Assembly (NCBI RefSeq): GCF_028372415.1
Contig: NC_092879.1
Location: 97,717,067 to 97,781,066 of the forward strand
Direction: 5' to 3'
From: Notamacropus eugenii
Taxonomy: Eukaryota; Chordata; Mammalia; Diprotodontia; Macropodidae
DNA: 64,000 nt
Position numbers and translations under genes: made by a program. Positions 11,570 through 22,464 of this stretch are shown piece after piece. Every line of letters starts with the position of its first letter. The first letter of the stretch is position 1. A model generated the notes under the pieces. It was not told the origin of the DNA, did no database searches, and was given only the letters and a program-made list of their open reading frames with translations.

Positions 11570-12140
11570 TCCCCTTCCACCCCCCACTTATGTTTTAAGT
11601 TCTCCCTTCTCCCTTCCCCTCCACAATAGAGTTTTAATTTTTGACCACCACCTCCCTCAGTCTTCCCTCCCTTCTTTCATTCCCCCCTCCCTTTTAATCC
11701 CCTTTTCCCTTACTACTTCTTCCCTCCCTTTTAGCCTCCTCTCCCTTTTCTTTCCCCCTTTCCTTCCTACTGCCTAGTTGTATTTCTATACTTAACCGAG
11801 TTTATTATTCCCTCCTTGAACCCAATCAGATGAGATTAACTCTCAAATAATGCTCATCTTCCTCCCTTCTTTCCCTCTACTGTAGTATATTTTTGTACCT
11901 ATTGCTGTGATGAAATTTACCTTTTTCTGACTCCTCCTTTTCACATCTCCCATTACAATCGCTTCCCACATTTTTATCATAACATCATTTGCTTTATACC
12001 CTCTCCCTCTATCTATGTATATCCCTTTTACATATCATAGTAAATATACAATTCTCAAAGTTAACAAGTATCCTCTTCCCTTACAGGAATGTAAACAGTT
12101 TGCCCATATTGCATAACAAGTTTCTTTTTCTCCTGTTTAC
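11570..12140 (-). other. L1 inter-ORF purine-rich spacer
   Basis: On the element's strand this 570 bp is strongly A/G-rich (plus strand shows runs such as CTCCCTTCTCCCTTCCCCTC). It lies between ORF1 and ORF2 and resembles the 3' UTR of the HAL1 copies at 17.6-18.5 kb and 36.2-37.0 kb. Confidence 0.6.
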
Positions 12141-12144
12141 CTTT

Positions 12145-13244
12145 TTATGCCTTTCTTGAGACCTGAGTTTGGAGATCAAATTTTCTATTGAGCTCTGGCC
12201 TTTTCATCAAGAAGGTCTGGAAATCCCTTATTTCATTGAATGTCCATCTCCTTTCCTGAGATATTATACTCAAGTTTGCTGGGTAATTGATCCTTCGTTG
12301 TAGTCCAAGCTCCTTTGCCTTACAGAATATCATATTCCAATCCCTCTGATCTTTTAATGTAGAAGCTGCAAGGTCCTGTGTGATCCTGACTGTAGTTCCT
12401 CGATATCTGAATTGTTTCTTTCTGGCTGCCTGCAGTATTTTCTCCTTCTATCTCCTTGATAGTTTTGGAATTTGGCAACAATATCCTTGATGTTTTAGTT
12501 TGGGATCCCTTTCAGGAGGTAAACAGTGGATTCTTTCGATGACTATTTTGCCCTCTGGATTTAGTACTTCTGGGCAATTTTCCTTGATGATTTCTTGGAA
12601 GATATTGTCCAGGCTCTTTTTTTCATGGTGGCTTTCTGGTAGACCAATAGTGCTTAGATTTTCTCTCCTGGATCTATTTTATAAGTCAGTTGTTTTTCCA
12701 ATTAGATATTTTACATTTTCTTCTATCTTTTCATTCTTTAGATTCCCTTTGACTGATTCTTGATGCCTCATAGAGTCATGAGCTTCCACTTGTCTGATTC
12801 TAATTTTTATCAAATTGCTTTCTTCAGTTAACTTTTGCATCTCCTTTTCCATCTGTCCAATTGTTCCTTTTAAGGAGTTAATTTCCCCAGTTAAGTTTTG
12901 CATTTCCTTTCCCATTTGTCCAATTTGCTTTTCAAATTCTTCCATGATTTATTTTTTTTCATATTTTTAAAATTATTGGTCAGTTTTCCTTCTATTTCTC
13001 TAATTTGGCTTTTAAAATCCTTTCTGAGATCTTCCAAGAATGCTCTTTGTACTTTGGATGAGTTCATATTCCCTTCTGAAGTTTCAGATGGGAATACAGT
13101 CTCAATGCTGACCTCTTTGGTATTCGTGTTTTGCTCCTTGTCCCCATAGAAAGATTCTATGGTCTTTTCTTTTCTGCTTTGCTTTTTACTCACAATGATC
13201 ACCTTTTTCCTGGCTTTTAAAGCAGATCTCTGCATCTGGGGCAC
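12145..13244 (-). pseudogene. L1 ORF1 (RNA-binding coiled-coil protein) pseudogene
   Basis: ORF1 protein coats L1 RNA as a coiled-coil trimer. Open pieces: 12891-13244 (N-terminus, starting MPQMQRSALKARKK), 12679-12945 (coiled coil, with repeated MEKEMQKLTEE and TGEINSLKGTIGQMEKEMQK) and 12145-12333 (C-terminal domain, SIISQERRWTFNEIRDFQTF). Frames change between pieces, and the segment around 12340-12680 is damaged. Layout matches the ORF1 of the two HAL1 copies in this window. Confidence 0.85.
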
Positions 13245-13849
13245 AGGGGGCTCTGTCTCACAGTTCTTGTGCTTAAAACTTGAGACTTTGTGTGTTGTGG
13301 CCTCTGTTTTTTTCAGGTAGAAGCTAAAATGCTGCAGCTTACCTGGTGCTGAACTGGCTGGTGTTGGAAAGCAGAGGTCAAGTGAAATCTTTTGGGTTTC
13401 CCCGGAGCTGCCCTGGAGCTAGCTGCATTAAGTGTGGGGGAGGGGTGGTCTGGCCACAGGAGGTCTCCTCTGATGAGCTAGAGCATAGGCAAGCTCCACA
13501 GTTGGTGATCCCATCTGCACTAGTGTCTTCCAGATTCCCCTAGGGTGTTGAGGCATGCCTGAAGTCCTGGTGTTGGTGGTTTCAGACTTCACTCCCCTGT
13601 GGCTCAGGATCTTTTCCTGGTTTTCTGAAGTGGGGTTGTCTGGGACAGCTCTGGTTCTGCACAGCTCCCCTTCAGCCACAGCAAGAGGGGCCCTCTCTCA
13701 CAAGCTAAGAGACTGTTTACCCTTTCTGCTGCTCCCATTGTTCCAGGATTTATCCTGGGGAGATATTCTCTGAGCTCTTCAAGGTCAACAAGGGGAAGGA
13801 GGTAGCAATTACCAATCACTCTGCCATCTTGGCTCCTGGAAATTTCCTA

Positions 13850-14435
13850 GACTACCAGACTTGAAACAAAAGAACCAAAGCAGACCAATACACTGTGCCA
13901 AGAATTCAAGACACCTTGGATCATCAATTTGGAAATTAGTGGTTTTCTATATTGAATTTGTGCAGTGTTCCTACTGTAGAGGAAGATAAGGCAAGGATTG
14001 TTTTCCTTTGTGCTGTTGGATGTTTTTTTACGAGTCTGAGTATACCTCAAGGCATCTCAAGGGTACCTGCCACCCTCCAAAGACCTATGAAAAAATTGGT
14101 TGGAGACATGAACTACCTAGAAGTGTTGATGTGCTTTGATGGCATCATTGTCTTTGGTAGGATCCTGGAAGAATATTAGGAGGCACTGGTGACAGTGTTG
14201 GATTAGCTAAAGGAACACAGTCTGAAACTTTCCGTTGAAAAATGTCAATTTTGTAGAATTTTTAGCAAGTATGAGGGTTACATTGTACCACCATCATGAG
14301 AGAACTGATACAGAGAAGATAGACAGTCCTGACTTGTCCATGGGAAAAAATTCTTTGAGATCTCCCTGAGAACTTTTCTCAGATTTGATGGTTACTTTCA
14401 AACCATGCTGCTATTACTAAGCAAAAAGATAAGAA
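13850..14435 (+). pseudogene. Ty3/gypsy reverse transcriptase remnant
   Basis: Broken pol fragment of a Ty3/gypsy-type LTR retrotransposon. Visible in shifting frames: a palm segment near 14060-14180 (PATLQRPMKKLVGDMN, then a decayed YxDD-like motif, CFDGIIVFGR), the downstream KLSVEKCQFC block (14225-14260) and a piece near 14350-14400 (RTFLRFDGYFQTM) at the position of the family's LxxFLGxxxYYR block. No LTR, gag or integrase was recognised. The L1 5' end abuts it on the left. Far too mutated to act. Confidence 0.7.
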
Positions 14436-14439
14436 ACAT

Positions 14440-14857
14440 GTTGTATCCCCCTTGCTTGGAATTATCTCCCTCCTCATCTGTGTTCCCTGTCTTCTTTAAA
14501 ATATCAGGTAAAACTTAACTTTGTGCAAGAAGCTTTTTCCAGGCCCTCTTAACATGCGTGCCTTCCCTCTGAGATTCCATCCAATTCACTTCATATATGT
14601 TTGGTTTATACATAGTTGTTTGCATTAGAGTGTGAGCTCCTTGAGAACAAGGACTGTCTTTTGCCTTTCTTTGTATCCCCAGACTGGCACATAGGAGGCA
14701 CTTAATAAAATGCTTGTTGACTGACCAAAAATGTGTGGAGAGGAGGAACAAAGCCCTTGTAACAAATACGTACAGTCAAGTCAAACAAATTCTCATGTGC
14801 AAAAATGTGTGTCTCCTTCTTTGTCTTGAGTCTTCCTTCTTTGATGAAAAGTAGATA
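14440..14857 (-). repeat. Left arm of 0.4 kb inverted repeat (L2 end plus unclassified unit)
   Basis: Read as plus strand, 14446-14728 is an L2 3' end (GAGTGTGAGCTCCTTGAGAA, CACTTAATAAAATGCTTGTT). 14733-14857 is a unit ending in TGAAAAGTAGAT. The reverse complement of the whole matches 18678-19085, including the junction between the two parts (GTCAGTCAACAA next to CCACACAT). The arm interrupts the gypsy pol between RT and RNase H. Confidence 0.65.
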
Positions 14858-14864
14858 GTAAACT

Positions 14865-15400
14865 GTTACAATCAACAGAGCCCTTTGGGGATTGCTGGGA
14901 TCACAAACACATATATGTGTGAATGTTGACCTATGGCTATCCAAGCAAGCTTTTGACATATGGATGCCAGCTTAGAGGTTTTAGACGCAGTCTACCAAGA
15001 GATCGATGGTCACATGAAACCAATTGCATTTGTGAACAGAGGTATGAGCAAAAGTGAGATCCCATGTACAAGCAGGAATTCCTGGCTTTGAAATAGACTG
15101 TTACTGAGAAATTCAAACACTGCATCTATGGAGCAAAATAACAAATGTGGACTGACAAGAGTGCACTGACATATTTGGACCAGTGCCAAGTTGGATGCTG
15201 TTTGGCAGACATGGACAGTAGCCCTATCTAACTGTGAATTCAGCATTCACTACCAACCAGAAAATACTAATGTAGATGAAGATGCCTTGTCTAGAAAAAC
15301 ATATGACACCAAAACTATGGTAATAACAAAAGGAGGAGTGAAAGCCCTATGTAACAACCAAAGGAATGGACTGCATACAGAGGGTAGTACAGTTGAAACA
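14865..15400 (+). pseudogene. Ty3/gypsy RNase H remnant
   Basis: Continuation of the gypsy pol relic after the inverted-repeat arm. Frames contain VLTYGYPSK, the RNase H start with its aspartate shifted out of frame, HMKPIAFVNRGMSKSEI (15010-15060) and, in the open frame 15191-15463, the domain end QTWTVALSNCEFSIHYQPEN followed by VDEDALSRK. This order (RT, RNase H, DALSR linker) is diagnostic of Ty3/gypsy pol. Stops and frameshifts are abundant. From 15465 to 15770 I see only a possible continuation. Confidence 0.75.
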
Positions 15401-15773
15401 GTCACCAGCATGGCAGCAGCATATGTGAGTCTTGTTTCATTGGGTCAACCTTCTTCACCTTAGTTGTCTGTGGGTCACTAGCAAAGGGAGGAGATGGCTG
15501 ATGAAGAACTATATGAAATGATGCGAGCCAAGGATCAAGGTGGTGATGGCAAAGGACTTAAGTGTCAGTCTCCTAATGGCAGAACTTGGAGCTGTGTGAT
15601 GGAGGACTTGTCCCAGGACTGTCACTGATACCACACATGGCACCAGGAAGCACTTAATGCGAAGCAGTGGGTCTCACTGACCATTCACTCTCTGAAAAGA
15701 GCATTTATTCAGTGTCTGAATATGAAAGTTGTAGCTGAGGCCTGGGAACATATGGGTCAAGAAAGACACTGAA

Positions 15774-18583
15774 GGGGGTGGAGCCAAGATGGTGGACTAG
15801 AAAGAAACACTTACGCAGGGTCTCCCCACACAGCCCACAAAATACCTGTAGAGAGGGACTCTCAACAAATTCTGGAGCAGCAGAAGTGGAGAACAACAGA
15901 GTGGAGATTTCCAGCCCAGGGTGAACTGAAAGGCCCACGGAAACATCGGTTGCACCAGACACAGAGCAGAGCCCAGCCTAGCCTTGGCTGTGTGGCTCAA
16001 TGAGACTCTGGGAGGAGGACACCTCAGGAGCGGAATCTCTAGTCACAGCAGCAGGTCCTCAGATCCCTCAACCCACAGACGCCAAATGTCAGTGACGGGG
16101 TTTTATCAGCTGGCCAGGAAGGGAGAAGGGCCTTCCCATAGCTCCAGCAGCAGGCAACAGCCACAGAGGCTGCACACAGCCCGTACAGACCCTCCATTGT
16201 TGGGGGCACCGAAGATCTGAGTCTTACCTCAGCCCTGGGTGGAGGCCCTGGCGCAGCTGGTCTTTGTCTCACACTGAATGGTGGCCCTGCCCATCCAGCT
16301 TATCTGAAAATCAGCCCCCAGTGCTGACTTCGTGGAACTGGAGGCCAGGAGGCTGTGGAGAGGTAACTTCTAAGATTCTGGGCACAAAATACCTCTCTAA
16401 ATCCAGACCAGTACACGCTTGATTGTGCCACTTTGAGGAACTGAGATCTCACAGATTCCCAGAGTATACCCTACTCTTGACAAAGGACCCAAAAGTCAAG
16501 TAACTTGTTGGGAAAATGCCCAAAAAAGGGGGAAAAAAGACCATAGAAGGTTACTTTCTTGGTAAACAGATATCTCCTCCCATTCTTTTGGATGAGGAAG
16601 AACAATGCTTAACCATCAGGGAAAGACATAAAAGTCAAGGCTTCTGTATCCCAAACATCCAAAATAAATATTCCATGGGCTCAGGCCATGGAAGAGATCA
16701 AAAAGGATTTTGAAAATCAAGTAAGAGAGGTGGAGGAAAAACAGGGAAGAGAAATGAGAGAGATGTAAAAAAAGCATGAAAAGCAGATCAACACCTTGCT
16801 AAAGGAGACCCTTAAAAATGCTGAAGAAAAAAACACATTGAAAAATAGACTAACCCAAATGGCAAAAGAGGTCCAAAAAGTCAATGAGGAGAAGAATGCT
16901 TTAAAAAGCAGAATTAACCAAATGGAAAAGGAGGTTCAAAAGCTCACTGAAGAAAATAGTTCTTCAAAAATTAGAATGGAACAGATGGAGGCTAATGACT
17001 TTATGAGAAACCAAGAAATCACAAAACAAAACCAAAAGAATGAAAAAATGGAAGATAATGTGAAATATCTCATTGGAAAAACAACTGACCTGGAAAATAG
17101 ATCCAGGAGAGACAATTTAAAGAATATGAGACTATCCAAAAGCCATGATCAAAAAAGAGCCTAGACATCATCTTTCATGAAATTATCAAGGAAAACTGCC
17201 CTGATATTCTAGAACCAGAGGGTAAAATAAATATTGAAAGAATCCACCAATCACCTCCTGAAAGAGATCTGAAAAGAAAAACTCCCAGGAATATTTTAGC
17301 CAAATTCCAGAGTTCCTATGTCAAGGAGAAAATATTGCAAGCAGCCAGAAAGAAACAATTTGATTATTGTGGAAATATAATCAGGATAACACGAGATCTA
17401 GCAGCTTCTACATTGAGGGATCCAAGGGCTTGGAATATGATATTCCAGAAGTCAAAGAAACTAGGATTAAAACCAAGAATCACCTACCCAGAAAAACCAA
17501 GTATAATACTTCAAGGGAAAACATGGTCATTCAGTGAAACAGGGGACTTTCAAGCATTCTTGATGAAAAGATGAGAGTTGAATAGGAAATTTGAGTTTCA
17601 AACAAAAGAATCAAGAGAAGTATGAAAAGGTAGACAGGAAAGAGAAATTATAAGGGACTTACTGAAGTTGACCTGTTTACATTCCTAAATGGAAAGATAA
17701 TATTTGTAACTCTTGAAACTTTTCTCAATATTTGGGTAGTTGGGGGGATTATGTATATATCTATAGACAGAGAGCACAGGGTGAGTTGAATAGGAAGAGA
17801 TGATATCTAAAAAAAATAAAATTAAGGAGTGAGAGAGAAATATATTGGGAGGAGAAAGGGAGAAATGAAATGGGGACAAATTATAAAAGAAGCAAGAAAC
17901 AACAATGGAGGAGAAAAGGGAGGAAGTGAGAAGGGAAAAGTGAAGCTTACTCTCATTACATTTGACTTAAGGAGGGAATAACATGCACACATGGTATGAA
18001 AATCTATCTTACACTACAGGAAAGTAGGAGAGAAGGGGATAAGTGGGGTGGGGTGATAGAAGGGAGGGCAAATGAGAGGAGGGAGTAATTAGAGGTAAAC
18101 ACTTTTGAGGAGGGACAAGGTCAAAAGAGAGAACAGAATAAAAGGGGGAAGGATAGGATGGAGGGAAATATAGTTAGTCTTTCACAACATGACAAGTCTT
18201 TTGCATAACTACACATACATAGCCTATATTGAATTGCTTGCCTTCTCAGTGGGGATGGGTGGGGAGGGAGGAAGGGAGAAAAGTTGGAACTCAAAGTTTT
18301 AGGAAGAAATGTTGAGAATTGTTTTTGCATGCAACTGGGAAATAAGAAATACAGGTAATGGGGTATAGAAATCTACCTTGCCCTACAAGACAAGAGAGGA
18401 GATGGGGATAAGGGAAGGGAAGGGTGTGATAGAAGGGAGGGCAGATTGGGGGAAAAGGTAACCAGAATGCACAGTGTTTTGGGGTGGAGGGAGGGGAGAG
18501 ATGGGGAGAAAATTTGGAACTCAAAATCTTGTGGAAATGAATGTTGAAAACTAAAAATAAATAAATAAATTTTTAAAAATGGA
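15774..18583 (+). mobile_element. Full-length HAL1 (ORF1-only L1 relative)
   Basis: Starts GGGGGTGGAGCCAAGATGGT, typical of marsupial L1/HAL1. It has a 740 bp 5' UTR, ORF1 (16516-17573), a purine-rich 3' UTR with no ORF2, and an AATAAATAAATAAAT tail. The short length (2.8 kb) and missing ORF2 define the HAL1 class, which is mobilised by L1 machinery. It lies inside the gypsy relic; I found no clean target duplication. Confidence 0.85.
16516..17573 (+). pseudogene. HAL1 ORF1 pseudogene
   Basis: Starts at ATG 16516 (MPKKGGKKTIEGYFLGKQ). The coiled coil lies in frame 16796-17164 (LKNRLTQMAKEVQK, ALKSRINQMEKEVQKLTEEN), followed by the conserved DNVKYLIGKTTDLENRSRR. The C-terminal domain continues in another frame to about 17573 (ILQAARKKQFDYCGNI, ITRDLAASTLRDPRAW, TWSFSETGDFQAFLMKR). 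Lesions: a frameshift near 16690, a TAA at 16767 and a frameshift near 17155. A near-identical protein is encoded by the minus-strand HAL1 at 37.1-38.2 kb, which makes the lesions easy to place. Confidence 0.85.
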
Positions 18584-18677
18584 TTATTAGTTTGAACCCT
18601 CAGGCTCTGAGTGATTTATGGCCTAGCAAGTGGAATAGAGACCAAATAATGACTACTTTATCCATGAGGAGGTACAT

Positions 18678-19085
18678 CATCTACTTTTTGCCAAAGAGGG
18701 AAGACTCAAGCCGAAGAATGAGATGCACATTTTCGCACATGAGAATTTGTTTGACTTGACTGTACATATTTATTACAAGAGCTTTGTTCCCCCTCTCCAC
18801 ACATCTTCTTGTCAGTCAACAAACATTTATTAAGTGCTTCCTATGTGTCAAGCACTGTGATAGGTGCTGGGGATACAAAGAAAGCCAAAGGCAGTCCTTG
18901 TCCTCAAGGAGCTCACACTCTAATGCAAACTATGTATAAACCAAACACGTGAAGTGAGTGGAACCTCAGAGGGAAGGCATTCATGTTAAGAGGGCCTGGG
19001 AAAGGCTTCTTGCAGAATGTTAGGCTTTAGCTGAGATTTTAAAGAAGCCAGATGAGGAGGGAGATAATTCCAGGCAAGGTGGATA
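18678..19085 (+). repeat. Right arm of 0.4 kb inverted repeat
   Basis: Mirror of 14440-14857. It begins ATCTACTTTTTGCCAAAGAG, continues through GAATTTGTTTGACTTGACTG, then the reversed L2 3' end (CAACAAACATTTATTAAGTG, CTCAAGGAGCTCACACTCTA, CATGTTAAGAGGGCCTGGGA). Identity to the left arm looks high (about nine in ten by eye), with small indels. Confidence 0.65.
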
Positions 19086-20620
19086 GCCCATGAAAATGCT
19101 CAAAGTTCGGAGATGAAGTATCATGTGCAAGATGGTACAGAGGGAGAAGTTAAGAGAGCCCAGAACAGAGTCTTAATGGATACCCATGATGAGTGGGCAT
19201 GAACCAGATGAAGAGCCAGCAAAGTAGCCTTAGGAGTCATCAGACAGGTGGGAGGAGAATCCAAAGAGTTTCCTGAAATCCTGGAACGGTTGTATTTGTC
19301 CTTCTTTCTCGAAGAGGACTGTGACATCAAGATGATGACATGACTTGCCATTGCCTTTGATTTGAGTGAGGGAGGGCTGTGCAAGGTCACCAGCCTCCCT
19401 TTCTTCTTCTGTGCCATCTGTATCAGCATTGAATGCAACATAAAGGTCAAGGATGACGATTGAGAAAAGACCACAAGATTTGACAATGAAGAGAGATTCT
19501 TGGTAACTTTGGAAAAAACACTTTCAGCTGAATGATCAGGTCAAGAACCAGATGTCAAAAATTTTAGAAGAGAGGGAGAGAAGTAGAGGCACAGATTGCA
19601 GATGACTTTTTCAAGTTTAGCCATGAAAGGGAGGAGAGATCTAGGATGATAGCTAGTGTTAATAGACAGATCATGATTTTTTTAAGGATTTGGGGAGACT
19701 CAAAAGTGTGTTTGTAAGCAGCAAGGAGGCAGCCAGCAGACAGGGAGAGATGGAAGATTAGTGAGTGTAGATGATAGAAGGAATCGATGGAAAAAGATGG
19801 GATGGAATGGGCTGAAGGATTCAGGTAGAAGGGCTTGCCTTAGCAAGAAGGGCTATGTCTTTCATGTGAGATGGAGGTGGAAGATAAGACAGTGACAAAA
19901 GGCAGTGCTGGGAGAGGAAGAGGAGGGGAGAAGAGGGAGCTGAAAAGATAATGGTCTCAATTTTTTTTTTCTGTGAAATGTGAAACAAGGTTTTCAGCTG
20001 AGAGGATGCCATAGGACGTTTGAGGAGAAATGAAAAGGGTTGGAAAAGTTGCTATGCTGAGTGGAATGGGGCATTGATTAGGGAGGTGTTGCCTTGCCAC
20101 AATGAGGACCCAGTCAAGATCATATACCACAAATTCAGAGTGGACCCAGTCAGCAAGGTTTTCTGGTTCTTCTCCAGCTTCATTCAGTAGCATGAGAGTA
20201 AGAGTGAAGGCAGTGAATGAGAGGAGTCTCAGCAGGTTAAGACTGGAGATAGTTAAGGTGGTTGAGGGATTCAAGGTTGAGCTGGTTCACCAGTGAAGAA
20301 AGGCAAACAGTATAGCCAGTACAGGGGTGATGGCTTGGGAAAGAATTGCAGGGCAGGAGCGCTGGTGGTCACAGTGAGGATGAAAGACAGGGTTGACATG
20401 TTTGTCAGGTAAAGGCGAATGATATACATACAAAAGGCTAGACATCTCAAATGATGACCCTGGAAATGGAAGTATTTGCAGGTGATAGCAAGGTCCATAT
20501 TACTATCTCTGTGGATAACTTGGGTGGACTGTAGGAGAATGGGGAAAGATCAAATTGAAGAAAGATTGGAATCAGGGTTAGAGGTCAGTGCTTTATGGAG
20601 CATCTGTCTGTCTATCATCC
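18815..20620 (-). mobile_element. L2-type LINE 3' half
   Basis: Reverse-complement L2 beginning at its 3' end (CAACAAACATTTATTAAGTG; overlaps the inverted-repeat arm). It continues with the family's long A/G-rich stretch (CAGATGAGGAGGGAGATAATTCCAGG is typical; shown here in part as AATTCCAGGCAAGGTGG) and blocks near 19720-19860 shared with 58500-58640. Interrupted by a SINE remnant at about 19285. Confidence 0.6.
19285..19475 (-). mobile_element. WSINE1-like remnant
   Basis: Partial copy of the tail seen at 30330, 33680 and 60180: GTCCTTCTTTCTCGAAGAGG, ATGATGACATGACTTGCCAT, TGAGTGAGGGAGGGCTGTGC, GGTCACCAGCCTCCC. It lacks the promoter head. Confidence 0.65.
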
Positions 20621-21239
20621 CTGTATCTATGTTGATGTACACCCTGCCCCCCCCCCAACCCAGAGTAGGAGAGCAGGAGTGGGGGAGGAAAGACTAGGTG
20701 TCAGGCACTGAATCCATAAGGATTCAGAGAGTCCGGTAGGTCAGTAAACAACAGCCACCCAAATCTGGGGGTGGAGTGTATAGGTGGATGACGAGCAGTT
20801 CCAGGATGAGGAGCGGTTACTAAGTGATTGTGGTAAGCCAGAGAGGAGCAGTGAGACTCCCGGGGGATCCCAGCGCCCTGGACCACTCACTCCTAGTGAG
20901 CTGGAATGAGAGAAAGAGCAACCAGTGTTAGGGAGCATGGCCAGGGAGGCTGCATCGTCTGGAGGGAGTGGGAAAGGGGAGAGGTTGCAGGGGCAGACAG
21001 ACCTTGTGGTGAGCACAGTGGAGGGGTGGGCAGCTCTGGAGTAAAAGGTTGGGGGGCTGGCATGGAGGGAGGGGGCTGGGGGAGGGCAGGAGGTTGGTAC
21101 ACTGACAGCTGGGCTCCCGAATCCCTGCGCTGGGGAGGGCAGGAGGGGGTGGGAGTATGCTAACCATTGCGGAGGGAGTCCAGGCAGAAGGGAGGAGGAA
21201 GGAGGGGAGGAGGGGAGGGGATTAGCCTGTTGTGGGCCC

Positions 21240-22060
21240 TCCCTCAATGTCCAACCTTGTGGCAGGTGGTGATATCAAGTCCGGTGAGGCCCAGGAGGCC
21301 AGACTCCCAGCAGGCAGCTGGAATAGTCTGTGATAGAGCCCGTGGGAGCCAGGAGCCACCGGTGCTGCTGCTGCCGCTGCTGCTGCCACTGCTGCTTCTG
21401 CTGCTGCTGCTGCCACTGCTGCTGCTGCCACTGCTGCCACAGCTGCCGCCGCTGCCAGCCGGAGGTGGGTCTGGGCACGGACACACCGTCTGCCTGTCCG
21501 ATTGCCGCTTCAGCGCCCACCCGGGCGCCCCAGACAGAGGCCCAGGCCTGCAGCCCGGCTGACGCAGGGGACCCTGGGAAGAGGCAAGAACCCCGAGTAG
21601 CCCCGGGCAGGTGGGCTGCTGCAGTGGTGCCCCCCCCACACTGCCTTCCGTCCGGGACACAGGGGACTGGTCCGATCCAGGCTATGCTGCGAGCCCTGCC
21701 TGACGGCTGCCCCGCATCTCCAGGGTGCCCGCTGGGAGAGGGATGCTCACTGAAGGGGGGGGGCCTGGGGGTCGGGGTGAGGTGGGAGGGCGGTGGTCCT
21801 GGGTGCGGGAGAAGGAGGGAAGCAAGGAAGGGGGGTCGGTGGTCCCGGGCACTGCTCCCGTGCTTGGATGAGGAGGCGGTGGCGAGGGGGGTGTGGTCCT
21901 AAGCACCCCTCTCCTGTGCGCCCCTCTCTAGTACCAAGGGGGTTGTCTTAGGCGCTCCTCTCCTACGCCAGGACATATGTTCTTGTGCGCCCCTCTCCCG
22001 TGCGAAGAGGGCGGGGGCGACAGGGAATGATTTTGTGTGCCCCTTTCCCGCGCCAAGAGG
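21240..22060. promoter_or_regulatory. CpG-rich block, possible promoter of the downstream gene
   Basis: The most G+C- and CpG-rich non-transposon stretch in the window (for example GCCGCTTCAGCGCCCACCCG, CTTCCGTCCGGGACACAGGG), in an AT-rich background. A consensus-like donor (GAG/GTGGGT, GT at 21465-21466) ends the CTG-rich segment. An exon ending there could splice to the phase-compatible acceptor at 24719, 3.2 kb downstream. No TATA box or initiator was identified. Promoter activity is inference; the base composition is observed. Confidence 0.4.
21363..21457 (+). repeat. CTG/CCG triplet-rich tract
   Basis: About 30 triplets, mostly CTG with CCG, CCA and CTT interruptions. The plus strand would encode Leu or Cys runs depending on frame. 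The minus strand has a 21275-21520 frame rich in glutamine (WQQQQQKQQWQQQRQQQ). There is no evidence that either is translated. Confidence 0.85.
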
Positions 22061-22335
22061 AGGGCGGTGACGAGAGGGGAGATGGGTTTTTTGTGCCCCT
22101 CTCCTGTGCCAGAAAGGGGAGGGGGTGCACGGTGGCAAGGAGGTATAGCTTTGTGCACCCATTTCCCGTGCAAGGAGGGTGCAAAAAGAGGATGGTCTTG
22201 TGCGTCCCTTGCCCAAGGAGGGGGAGGGGGAGGATGGCCAAGGGAATAGTCTTGTGTGCCCCTTTTCCATGCCAGAGGGAGGTGGTGATGAGGGAGAAAA
22301 TGGTCTGGTACACCCCCCTCCCCCAGACGTGTATC
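21785..22335 (+). repeat. Degenerate ~55 bp minisatellite
   Basis: About ten variable units of 45-62 bp. Each has a head like TCTTGTGTGCCCC, a CTTTCCCGTGCC core, then a G/A-rich spacer (AGGAGGGCGGTGACGAGAGG). Unit heads fall near 21837, 21892, 21943, 21979, 22028, 22086, 22147, 22195, 22247 and 22301. The repeat keeps several long frames open on both strands (up to 209 codons on minus), which I regard as artefacts. Confidence 0.8.
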
Positions 22336-22464
22336 TCTGCAGAGCTGGCTCCTAAGGGTCCCTTGCACCCTGTCAGCTTGTGGTAGCCTGAGGTTTGGGG
22401 GAGGAAGCATGGAGCTGGGCCTGGAAGGGGGGAGGGGAACAGGGGTGAAGGACTGGACCAATAC

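Larger units (their letters stand above)
7667..13840 (-). mobile_element. Full-length L1 (LINE-1), mutated
   Basis: About 6.2 kb. The 5' end at about 13840 reads, on its own strand, CCAGGAGCCAAGATGGCAGA, a typical marsupial L1 5' end. The 3' end at 7667 is A-rich. Order on the minus strand: 5' UTR (13250-13840), ORF1 (12145-13244), a 550 bp purine-rich spacer, ORF2 (about 8850-11560), long 3' UTR. ORF1 and ORF2 both carry frameshifts, so the copy is not autonomous. No clear target duplication: the left flank is a MIR and the right flank a gypsy relic. Confidence 0.9.

Noticed and set aside
20741..21247. 168-codon minus-strand Pro/Ser-rich ORF
   Set aside because: Low-complexity reading of G-rich plus-strand sequence; overlapping frames on both strands are equally open.
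21275..21520. Gln-rich minus-strand ORF
   Set aside because: It follows directly from the CTG triplet tract. There is no start context, splice support or homologous domain.
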